Below are positions 9,596 through 17,486 of a DNA stretch of 64,000 bases, one piece after another. The stretch's first letter is position 1, and every line of letters begins with the position of its first letter. This stretch comes from Flavobacteriales bacterium (GTDB lineage Bacteria; Bacteroidota; Bacteroidia; Flavobacteriales_F; PHOS-HE28): NCBI GenBank assembly GCA_016703005.1, contig JADJCX010000020.1:1-64000 (forward strand). The letters run 5' to 3'. A program made the translations under genes and the position numbers. The notes beneath the pieces are model-generated. The model was given only the letters and a program-made list of their open reading frames with translations, did no database searches and was not told the origin of the DNA.

Positions 9596-10741
9596 ATGGT
9601 CCGCGTCTTCATAACCACCTCTCATATCAGTTGCATCTATCTGACGCTGTATGCAAAGCGTACATGGCGTCCAGAGTTCAAGGACGTTTTACTCGTGGAT
9701 ATCGGCACTCGTAGAGCTGAGGTACTTGACCTGATCGAGAAGACCGCTCAAAACCACTCTTGGGGACTCTTCCATAGTTACTCCGATCTGGTTCCGAACC
9801 ACCACAAGTTCGAACCAAGTCTTCGGAAGAGACTAACGATGAAGTGGAAGGAGGCACCTTTTGTCCGAGATGTTTATCGCCTCCTGCTGAACCGCTTCCT
9901 TGAAAAACGTGACCGCAGTTACAAGCATGAACTACGGAACAGGCTGCACCCGATCGCGCCAATTGGAACCGTTCTGAGCATCCATGCCCACACCGAGACA
10001 TACTTGCGTGTCCCTCTGATGCAGGCCTATCCAGGAAGCACCTGCGAGTTTTTCGAACATGGCCAAGGTGATTACATACATATTCTCAGTGGGGATAAAC
10101 CGATCGGTGATCTCCACGCACTATTCGCCAAGCCATTCAGAAAGTTCTTGGAGAGTCGCGGCATTGCCAGTGGTTGGGTATTGGACATGGTTCCCGGACA
10201 AGCATTCTACGATCTGGCCAAACAACAAGTTGATAGCATTGGGTCGGTCCAGCAAGGGTCGTCGATCGACCGGCCCATTGTTTACGTGATCCTCGAAGCG
10301 CTCGATATGTACAATGTCCCGGTTGCGTTCTGGGGTGCATATATCGACCGTATTGTCGAGTTAGTCCCAGATGCTTCACGTTTCCATTTTGTACTGAAGC
10401 CGCACCCGAGGCAATCACCATTGTCCCTGGAACACACGGCGAAAAGGTGCGATGCTCTTGGCATCAGTTATTCGCTGCTCGATTCCGGCACTTCAACAAG
10501 CACCGCCGCCGAAGTCGATTTTTCAAGATGGGCGGACAAGACCGAGCATGTCTTTTGTCTTGTGTCCAGCGCTTGCTTCTATCTGTCCCAGCTCTATCCG
10601 AACCACAATATCCAGTTCCACTACTCGACCTCGTTCATGGAGCGCTGGATCAGCGAAGCACCTGCACAGTACAAGCGTCTTTTCGAGCATATGAAACCCC
10701 TCATCAAAGAGGTCTTCGCAGAGCGCTGCCAGCCTTACTGA
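9596..10741 (+). CDS. polysialyltransferase-like glycosyltransferase
   Basis: 381 residues, soluble, no signal peptide. Segments FEHGQGDYIHIL, FVLKPHPRQ and VSSACFYLSQLYPNHNIQF resemble the alpha-2,8-polysialyltransferase and related CMP-sialate-using families, where a conserved His-Pro and Ser motif binds the CMP-sugar. This fits its context: it follows a flippase and faces, on the other strand, a NeuB/CMP-synthetase operon that would provide an activated nonulosonic acid. Acceptor, linkage and whether it polymerises cannot be read from the sequence. It is intact and ends 28 bases before the convergent methyltransferase. Confidence 0.65.
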   Translation: MVRVFITTSHISCIYLTLYAKRTWRPEFKDVLLVDIGTRRAEVLDLIEKTAQNHSWGLFHSYSDLVPNHHKFEPSLRKRLTMKWKEAPFVRDVYRLLLNRFLEKRDRSYKHELRNRLHPIAPIGTVLSIHAHTETYLRVPLMQAYPGSTCEFFEHGQGDYIHILSGDKPIGDLHALFAKPFRKFLESRGIASGWVLDMVPGQAFYDLAKQQVDSIGSVQQGSSIDRPIVYVILEALDMYNVPVAFWGAYIDRIVELVPDASRFHFVLKPHPRQSPLSLEHTAKRCDALGISYSLLDSGTSTSTAAEVDFSRWADKTEHVFCLVSSACFYLSQLYPNHNIQFHYSTSFMERWISEAPAQYKRLFEHMKPLIKEVFAERCQPY

Positions 10742-10768
10742 CCTGCGGCTGCCCTCAACGGGAGCGGA

Positions 10769-11503
10769 CTACTTCGTGATCTCCAGCACCGCCCAGTTCA
10801 GCAACAGGCCACCGGATACTTGGATGCGGCCCTTGTCCGTGTTCAGGGTATAGGTACCGAGGCCTTTGCCTGTGCGCGGCAGATCGATGCCGATCTGGAA
10901 CGGGTGCAGGTTGTACTGCGCCCCACTGCCCTTCAACCACTCCTCGACCGTTGCGCCAGCGAACGTGTTGTAGTCATACCAATGGCCTTGTGCACCGCTG
11001 GCGCGGGTTCGATCACGGAGCTGCGCGCGGATGTCCACATCGTGCTCCATATCGAACAACGAACTGGCGTAGACCGTCCCACCCGGTGCGGTAATGCGGA
11101 CCAGTTGCTCCACCGCGCGCTGCGGATCGGGGATCCATGACAGCGTTTGCCAGCAGCACACCAGATCGAAGCTCGCGTCGGGCAATTGCGCCAGCGTATG
11201 GATATCATCGGCAACGTAGGTGCAGCCCTCGGGGCCGTTCAGTTCGCGCGCCATGCGCAAGGCTTCCGGATCGCGGTCACAGAGCGTGAAGTCCGCCATG
11301 GGATACAACGCGCGCAAATGGAACGTGAGCGAGCCTCCGCCACAGGCAATGTCCGCAACGCGTTTCGGCACGAGTCCCTTCTTCGCAACCAACTCCTCCA
11401 GAAAGCGCTGCTGTTCGCTCTTGACTACCGAGCGTTAGTGATACGCGTCCGTGTGTTCTGCATCACTCCGCAACGCACGGACGTAATCGTCATTGGTGTC
11501 CAT
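10769..11503 (-). CDS. SAM-dependent methyltransferase of the nonulosonate operon, in-frame stop near the N-terminus
   Basis: The methyltransferase core is clear: VADIACGGGSLTFHL (motif I), CDRDPEAL, DLVCCWQTLSWIPDP and ITAPGGTVYASS. The ATG at 11503 lies one base beyond the stop of the upstream aminotransferase, as expected for a coupled operon gene, and starts MDTNDDYVRALRSDAEH. Codon 23 is TAA (11437-11435), after which the same frame continues with RSVVKSEQQRFLEELV and the enzyme proper. So the stop is a point change without frame loss: a nonsense mutation, a sequencing error, or a real internal start further down (for example the GTG for MVAKKGLVPKR at 11392). The substrate may be a carboxylated or amino sugar made by this operon. 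Confidence 0.75.
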
Positions 11504-11504
11504 T

Positions 11505-12857
11505 TCAGTTGTGCTTTCGGAATACCGGTTTGATGGCCGGGCCCACCAAGTGCTTCTCGACACCATCGTTCAGCGCTTTGGCATAAACGGCCAATGCATT
11601 GCGCGCCGCGTTCAGTGTGTGCTCCAATTCCGCATCGCTATGCGCCAGCGAGAGCGCCACCCAGGGCATCAGCACGCCGCCTTTGATCAGCTCTTGGCTC
11701 CACAATGTGCGGAACGCCAGCGAGACTTGCCCGTCTTTGTCCTTCGTGGTGTAGTACGGCGAACAACCAAAGCCATGGGCCAGGAAGTGATCGCCGGTGC
11801 CTGCGGCCTTCGACACGTCGTTCAACCCTTCGATGAGCCGACGGCCGTAGTTCCACAGGTGATCCGTTACCGCTTGCTCGCGATAGATATCGATGCACTT
11901 ATTGAACGCACCGAAGGCGCTCATCTCACTGCCATGCGTAGTGCTGATCAAGAAGACGCGCTCCGCACCCGGGGTGCGAATACCGCCGAGATCCATGATC
12001 TCCTTCTTACCTACCAGCGCCGCCAGCGCAAAGCCGTTGGCCATGCCTTTGCCGAAGGTGGCGAGGTCGGGTTCGATGTCGTACACCTTCATCGCACCAT
12101 GCAGGTCCCAGCGGAAGCCCGTGATCATTTCATCGAGCACGAACACGGCACCGTGCTGCTTGCAAAGCGCCTTTACCTGGTGCAGGAAGTTCGTTGACCT
12201 GTTGGCGCAGGTTGCGCAGGAATTGGGGGTCAACATTGAAGCGCAGCTGGCGGAACATGGCGATACGGAAGTCGCGGGCTCCAACATCACGCACGCGATC
12301 TTGCCAGGATGCTCCGCAAAGAGCTTCTCGAGTGACCCGATATCGTTGTAGTTGAACTTGAGGCTAAGGGCTTTGTTCTCCGCTGGAATGCCTTTGTCCA
12401 TCGCGGTGGTGCCGATGAACCAATCGTCGTAGGTGAAGAATGGCTGCTCCGCTGGTACCGCAACATGGGTACGGCCTGTGTACGCGCGTGCAAGCTTCAC
12501 AGCGGCCGTGGTAACGATGGATCCGTTCTTCGCGAACTTCACCATGCTGGCCCATGGGAACAAAGAGAGGATCTTCTCCGCCGCTTCCAATTCCGTCAGC
12601 GATGCGCGGGTGAGGTTGTTGCCCTTTTCGATCTCGGCGATGGCCGCCGCGTTGACGGCATCGTGCGCATAGCCCAAGGTGATGGCCCGAAGGCCCATAC
12701 CATAGTCCAGGAACTTTTTGCCATCCGCATCCCACACGTAGGCGCCCTTGCCACGCGCAAGGATCGGCGGGGCATTGACCGGATACTGATCGTCGCCTCG
12801 GCTGTAGGTGTGTGCACCGCCGGGAATGGCGCTGTGCAATCGGTCGCTCCAGTTCAT
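11505..12857 (-). CDS. class III PLP aminotransferase, glutamate-1-semialdehyde aminomutase-like
   Basis: 450 residues. Family signatures include IPGGAHTYSRGDDQYP at the N-terminus, FVLDEMITGFRW and the PLP lysine in TFGKGMANGF. Such enzymes occur in heme synthesis but also in surface-sugar clusters; here the neighbours (NeuB, CMP-synthetase, DegT) point to amination of a sugar intermediate. About 30 residues between LEPA and NFLHQVKAL are Cys/Ser-rich nonsense as written, while the +2 frame over the same bases (about 12280-12190) reads FRIAMFRQLRFNVDPQFLR, so two compensating indels are likely. The gene overlaps the CMP-synthetase stop by four bases. Confidence 0.85.
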   Translation of the reverse strand: MNWSDRLHSAIPGGAHTYSRGDDQYPVNAPPILARGKGAYVWDADGKKFLDYGMGLRAITLGYAHDAVNAAAIAEIEKGNNLTRASLTELEAAEKILSLFPWASMVKFAKNGSIVTTAAVKLARAYTGRTHVAVPAEQPFFTYDDWFIGTTAMDKGIPAENKALSLKFNYNDIGSLEKLFAEHPGKIACVMLEPATSVSPCSASCASMLTPNSCATCANRSTNFLHQVKALCKQHGAVFVLDEMITGFRWDLHGAMKVYDIEPDLATFGKGMANGFALAALVGKKEIMDLGGIRTPGAERVFLISTTHGSEMSAFGAFNKCIDIYREQAVTDHLWNYGRRLIEGLNDVSKAAGTGDHFLAHGFGCSPYYTTKDKDGQVSLAFRTLWSQELIKGGVLMPWVALSLAHSDAELEHTLNAARNALAVYAKALNDGVEKHLVGPAIKPVFRKHN

Positions 12858-13576
12858 TGTTCGGGTATTGTTCCTTCCTGCCGTGCCTTCAGCAACGCCT
12901 CGATGATGGTGAAGTCCGTGATATCATCCACTTCGAACGCTTTCCACTTCGGCATCTCATAGCCCAAGGTGCGCTCGTGGTAAAAACTCTTCCGCTCCAG
13001 AAAGGAAGCCACGCGTGAGATGTAGAGACTTCCCTCGAAGTAGTACACGTTCCCGACCTCCTGCCTGCGCTTGAACACGAATCGATCGCCCTGTAATGGA
13101 CGGATGAACCGGTGTTCATCCATTGACGCCAGGAAGGCCGGGTGCGCGCTGCCGCTGTCGGCCACGCCCACCATCGCTTCCGCACCGGGCGTGCTTATCA
13201 ATTGTTCGATCGCCTTCACCACATCATGCGCATCGCGTTGCGGTGACGTGGGTTCCAGCATGCACACGAGATCGAAGTGCTCGCCAGCTTCCTTGGCCCA
13301 TTGCAGGGCATGGAGCACCACATCCACATGCGACACATGATCCATGGCCAACTCGTTCGGGCGCATGAACGGAACTTCCGCACCGTGATCTTTTGCCACT
13401 TGCGCTATCGAGGCATCATCGGTGCTCACCACCACGCGACCGGGCATGCGTTCGCTCGCTGCGAGTGCTGCCTCAATGGTCCACGCGATGAGCGGCTTGC
13501 CCAGCAAGGGGCGCACGTTCTTGCCCGGCAATCCTTTGCTGCCGCCGCGCGCTGGAATGAGGTACAGCGTGCGCAT
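12854..13576 (-). CDS. acylneuraminate (nonulosonate) cytidylyltransferase
   Basis: 240 residues, full length for the NeuA/PseF/LegF group. The CTP-binding motif IPARGGSKGLPGKN lies at residues 7-20, followed by STDD, PTSPQRDAHDV and, near the C-terminus, EVDDITDF with metal-binding acidic residues. It should couple CMP to the C2 hydroxyl of a nonulosonic acid in the cytoplasm. The start overlaps the stop of the DegT gene (TAATG) and the stop overlaps the next start, so it is mid-operon. Which acid it activates (sialic, legionaminic, pseudaminic or another) cannot be told from motifs. Confidence 0.9.
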   Translation of the reverse strand: MRTLYLIPARGGSKGLPGKNVRPLLGKPLIAWTIEAALAASERMPGRVVVSTDDASIAQVAKDHGAEVPFMRPNELAMDHVSHVDVVLHALQWAKEAGEHFDLVCMLEPTSPQRDAHDVVKAIEQLISTPGAEAMVGVADSGSAHPAFLASMDEHRFIRPLQGDRFVFKRRQEVGNVYYFEGSLYISRVASFLERKSFYHERTLGYEMPKWKAFEVDDITDFTIIEALLKARQEGTIPEQ

Positions 13577-15046
13577 TACACTGTGGCGTGCAGCTTCCGC
13601 GTGCCGTGGATGGAGCGCATGGCATTCAGCACGCTCTCTTGTTCAGCCGCAGTGATCGTCACGGAACTCGGCAAACTGATACCGGCCTGCGATAGTCGCG
13701 TGCTGACCTCGAACCGTTGACCGGGAAGCACGAACTCCTAATAAGGGGGCATCTCGTGCAAGGGATAGAACAACGGTCGCGTCTCCACACCGTTGCGCAT
13801 CATCTTCTCCATCAGTTCATCGCGCTGCATGCCGAAGCTTTCCCCGAGAATGCAGGAGTACAACCAGAATCCGTTGAAGGCCCACTCCTCTTCAGGCGGC
13901 AGCGTGACACCGTTGATACCGGAGAGCCCAGCGTTGTAAACCGCAGCCAAGTTGCGTTTGGCCTGCACGAATTCATCCAGCCGTTCCAACTGGGCCACAC
14001 CGATCGCAGCCTGCACGTTGGTCATGCGGTAGTTGTAGCCCACCATCTGGTGCCAGTAGCGCTTCTGCTTGTCCATGCCGTGATCGCGCAGCACAATGGC
14101 CCGCTCCGCAACTGCGGGATCGCGGAAGAGCGTCATACCGCCTTCGCCGGTCGTAATGGTCTTGTTGCCGAAGAAGCTGAAGGTGGCCGCATCGCCGAAG
14201 CTGCCAACGGGTTTGCCTTTGTACAACGCGCCCAGCGCCTCGGCGCAATCCTCCACCACGAAGAGCTTGTGCTTCCTCGCAATGGCCATCAACTCGTCCA
14301 TGTGGCACGGGTGGCCGTACAGGTGCACCGGCATGATGGCTTTGGTGCGCGGCGTGATCAAGCGCTCCACTTCCGCAGGGTCGAGCGTCCATGTATCCGG
14401 ATGCACATCGGCGATCACGGGTGTGGCGCGCATGCAGGATCGTGTTGATGCTCGCCGCGAACGTGAGGTCCGGGACGATCACTTCGTCGCCTTCACCAAC
14501 GCCCAATGCTTCCAATGCCAAGTGGATCGCCACGGTGCCGTTGCTCACCGCCAAGGCATGTGGCATGGCGCACCGCTCACCGAACTGCGCTTCGAACTTT
14601 TTCACGAAGGCTCCTTGCGAACTGATCCATCCGGTGCGCAAACACTCGGTGACATAGTTCAACTCGTTGCCATCGAGCTGTGGCGACATTACCTGTATGC
14701 GATGGGCACGGCGCAGGTTCGCACAATCAACGGGTACGCCCCGCTCGTCCAGCAACGGTATGTGGCGCACTGCACTGGTGAACTTCTCCTGGATCCGTTC
14801 CGCTGGTGCTGTTACCGGCAGCGCGGTGAAGTTGCGCTCCATCACATCGGCCAACGGTTGCTGCAACGTGCCACCGGCGATCAAGGCCCGGCGTATGTCG
14901 CCATCGGTGATCACGCCGACAAGCTTTCCACCACCGTCAACGACGAAGCAGATACCCTGCGCATTGTGATCGATCACGGCCAAGGCATCGCGGATGGTTC
15001 CGCCATCTCGCACCAACAGATCGTCGATCTCAGGATTGTGGCTCAT
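13576..15046 (-). CDS. CBS-domain / DegT-DnrJ-EryC1 sugar aminotransferase fusion (frameshift and in-frame TAG)
   Basis: From the ATG at 15046 the first 115 or so residues form a CBS pair (GICFVVDGGGKLVGVITDGDIRRAL, then HIPLLDERG), a regulatory nucleotide-binding module. It runs into a DegT-type PLP aminotransferase (GWISSQGAFVKKFE, AVSNGTVAIHLALEALG, SFFGNKTITTGEGGM with the PLP lysine, DHGMDKQKRYWHQ). The frame shifts once near 14433 (INTILHA to ATPVIADVHP). Codon TAG at 13740-13738 follows MPPY, but the same frame continues with EFVLPGQRFEVSTRL and GISLPSSVTIT, the normal C-terminus of the family, to the TAA at 13578-13576 that overlaps the next ATG. Predicted to aminate a nucleotide-linked or free keto sugar for the nonulosonate pathway. 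Confidence 0.85.
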
Positions 15047-15069
15047 GGTCTCTGTATCTCCCGGTCGGT

Positions 15070-16335
15070 TCAAGCGCCGAATAACAGCGCTTCCATGCGC
15101 CGAAGGTCGGAAGGAGCGCACTTCTTCGTTTCCAGAACATGTACCGCGTGACTTGTCGCACCCATGAACGGCCTGAACCAGTAACTCGGACCGAACTGCT
15201 GGTTATCGTCCACGGTGCCTTCATTGTCGCTGTGGTGCACGCACCTCGCTTTCGGCAACACACGTTGGGTTGCTGTGTTCAGATCGAAGCCCAGTGTGCC
15301 GGCGCTCACCTTCATGTGCGCGGTGTCGAACAACAGACCAAGGCGTGGATCCTGGACATCCACCAGCAGCCGCAACTGTTCATCGGCATCAACGCAGAGC
15401 AGCGGGTTCGTTCCATCGGCGTAGCGGTTCACCGGCGCCAATACGTTGTTCTCGATCAGGAATCCGGTTGGCAGATAACGTGTACGGTTCAGCACTTCGC
15501 TCACCGATGCAATGAAATGCTTCCAATTCGCTTCGCGATCCACTTGCTCAACTTGCTCCAGCTTCCTACCCAGTTCACTGGGTTTGGGGTCGACACAATA
15601 CCCGGCGTGTGCGCTGAAGAAGGGCGCGCCAACAGCATGGCTCATCTCCATACCCCGAATGCAATGCTCGATGGATCGCCCACGGTTCGCCTCGTTCAGC
15701 GAGCCCAAGTTCAACACGAAGGGATCCTTGGGGGCCGGGAAATAATTGTGTGCGAAGCGCCGAACGGGAGCTTCAAGGAACAACTTCTCCATGTGCTCGT
15801 GGAACGGCATGCCGCTGCTGAACTCCAGCGCCATGGACTCCTGCTGCGCGCTTGCGATCATGCCCTCGACAGACTGACCCATGAACGCCAACGAGCTCAT
15901 GATGGCTTCGCGCTTCGGCTTCAGATCGCAGGTGAAGAATGAAAAGCGATCGGTGCGCTCCAATAGCACGAAACCAAAGGCCTCGTACAACTTGATCGCC
16001 GGTGCGTTGGTGTTATCGACCGACAGCTTCAACTGTTGCACGCCACAGCCCCGCGCCGAATCGAGCAACAATTGCATCATGCGCTTGCCATGGCCTTTGC
16101 CGCGGTGCTGCTCCTGCACAGCTATGCCAAGCCACGTGATGCCGTCCTCGTTATCCAAGTGCCCATAGGCCAAGGGCTTTCCGTCTTCCAACCACAGCCA
16201 CGTGCACACATGGTTCGCCACCACGTCCAGCGGCCGTTTGTCGAAATAGCGGAAGGACGTGAGCGAGTCTCCGGCGCCGTCGAGGAAGATCCTCAATAGC
16301 GCGTGATCTCCAAATGAAATGCGGTGCGCGGGCAT
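15070..16335 (-). CDS. GNAT acetyltransferase / xylose-isomerase-like TIM-barrel fusion
   Basis: 421 residues in one intact frame. Residues 1-140 are a GNAT N-acyltransferase (acetyl-CoA loop HRGKGHGKRMMQ, then LSVDNTNAPAIKLYEAFGF). Residues about 145-421 are a sugar phosphate isomerase/epimerase-like TIM barrel of the AP-endonuclease-2 fold, with likely metal ligands in LIENNVL, LLFDTAHMKVS and HHSDNEG. Related isolated domains occur in nonulosonate loci: the GNAT part acetylates an amino group as PseH or LegH do, and the barrel could isomerise or epimerise the precursor. Joining both in one chain suggests consecutive steps. The start lies three bases past the NeuB stop. Confidence 0.85.
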   Translation of the reverse strand: MPAHRISFGDHALLRIFLDGAGDSLTSFRYFDKRPLDVVANHVCTWLWLEDGKPLAYGHLDNEDGITWLGIAVQEQHRGKGHGKRMMQLLLDSARGCGVQQLKLSVDNTNAPAIKLYEAFGFVLLERTDRFSFFTCDLKPKREAIMSSLAFMGQSVEGMIASAQQESMALEFSSGMPFHEHMEKLFLEAPVRRFAHNYFPAPKDPFVLNLGSLNEANRGRSIEHCIRGMEMSHAVGAPFFSAHAGYCVDPKPSELGRKLEQVEQVDREANWKHFIASVSEVLNRTRYLPTGFLIENNVLAPVNRYADGTNPLLCVDADEQLRLLVDVQDPRLGLLFDTAHMKVSAGTLGFDLNTATQRVLPKARCVHHSDNEGTVDDNQQFGPSYWFRPFMGATSHAVHVLETKKCAPSDLRRMEALLFGA

Positions 16336-16338
16336 GGG

Positions 16339-17352
16339 TCAGTGCGCGATCAAGTCCATGGTGAACGGTTCATCAGCGCGCATGGCATTGAGCAGGGTCT
16401 TGCCAACGATCTCGTCCAAGTGCTTCGGGGCAAGGCCGTTGGCCGGTCGTTTGAAACCGATGTCCTCACGCCCGATCCGTTTGCCCGCCGGAAGGTCGAG
16501 CGCTGCGACCATGCTGCGGCGCATGCCGTAGGTGTTCGCCTTCTCGCGCGCGCTGGGCCGCTTCACACCATCGCCCAAACACTTCTCGATATCGCGTATG
16601 CCTTGAACCAACTGCCTGAACGCCTCGGGTTCCAACAAACTGGAATGATCCGGACCGGGCAACGCATTGTCAAGGGTGAAGTGCTTCTCGATCATCTCCG
16701 CGCCCAAGGCCACCGCTGCGAAACAGGCGTGGTTGTTCGGTACATGGTCGCTGTAGCCGACACGCACACCAAGTTCATCACGCATCGTGAGCATTGCCCG
16801 GATATTCACGTCCTCGATGCGCGAAGGGTAATCGGTGTTGCACTGCAACACAACGAGGTCGGTATTGCCCACCGTCCGGATGGCATCCACCGCTTCCCGC
16901 ACTTCGGCCATGTCGGCCATGCCGGTGCTGATGATCATGCGTTTGCCATACGCCGCGACCTGTCGCAGAAAGGGCAGCTCCACCACTTGGCCGCTGGCGA
17001 TCTTGAACACATCCACCCCGATGCCGTTGAGCAGCTCGGCATCCTCGGGGTTGTAGGGCGTGCTCATGAAGTCGATACCCAACTCCTTGCACCGCGCTTG
17101 GATCCGGGCAAAATCATCGCGACCGAGTTCGAGCTTCTTGAGCATCTCGAACTGGCTCTCGGCCTTGTCCGTCACCTCCAGCTGGTAATTCGCCTTGGGC
17201 GATGTGGCGGTGACGATCCGCTCGGCACGGAACGTTTGGAACTTCACGCAATCCGCACCGATCTCCTTCGCCCTTTCCACCAACTGCATGGCCATTTCGA
17301 GGCTGCCATTGTGGTTCACGCCCGCTTCGGCTATGATGTACACGGGTTTCAT
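16339..17352 (-). CDS. neuB: N-acetylneuraminate synthase family protein (NeuB/LegI/PseI)
   Basis: 337 residues from the ATG at 17352 (MKPVYIIAEAGVNHNG), which matches the usual start of the family; an in-frame extension upstream is not conserved-looking. The NeuB TIM barrel shows EAGVNHNGS, DCVKFQTF, DFMSTPYN, VFKIASGQ, ISTGMA, LQCNTDYPS and EKHFTLD, and a C-terminal SAF (antifreeze-like) domain has RRSMVAALDLPAGKRI. It condenses phosphoenolpyruvate with a six-carbon amino sugar to a nine-carbon nonulosonic acid. It is first in a minus-strand operon of six genes with gaps or overlaps of a few bases. The six-carbon precursor enzymes (dehydratase, hydrolysing epimerase) are not in the window. 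Confidence 0.9.
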   Translation of the reverse strand: MKPVYIIAEAGVNHNGSLEMAMQLVERAKEIGADCVKFQTFRAERIVTATSPKANYQLEVTDKAESQFEMLKKLELGRDDFARIQARCKELGIDFMSTPYNPEDAELLNGIGVDVFKIASGQVVELPFLRQVAAYGKRMIISTGMADMAEVREAVDAIRTVGNTDLVVLQCNTDYPSRIEDVNIRAMLTMRDELGVRVGYSDHVPNNHACFAAVALGAEMIEKHFTLDNALPGPDHSSLLEPEAFRQLVQGIRDIEKCLGDGVKRPSAREKANTYGMRRSMVAALDLPAGKRIGREDIGFKRPANGLAPKHLDEIVGKTLLNAMRADEPFTMDLIAH

Positions 17353-17486
17353 CGGCCGCCAAGGTATCGGCCAGTGCGCATGCGGCTCGATCTCCGGCTC
17401 CGGACGCCGGCCAATCTGTTCCAGACCCGGCGTCACGAGGTGATCCAGCCGATGGGGACTACTTTGGCAGCACTCTCCCCATACCG

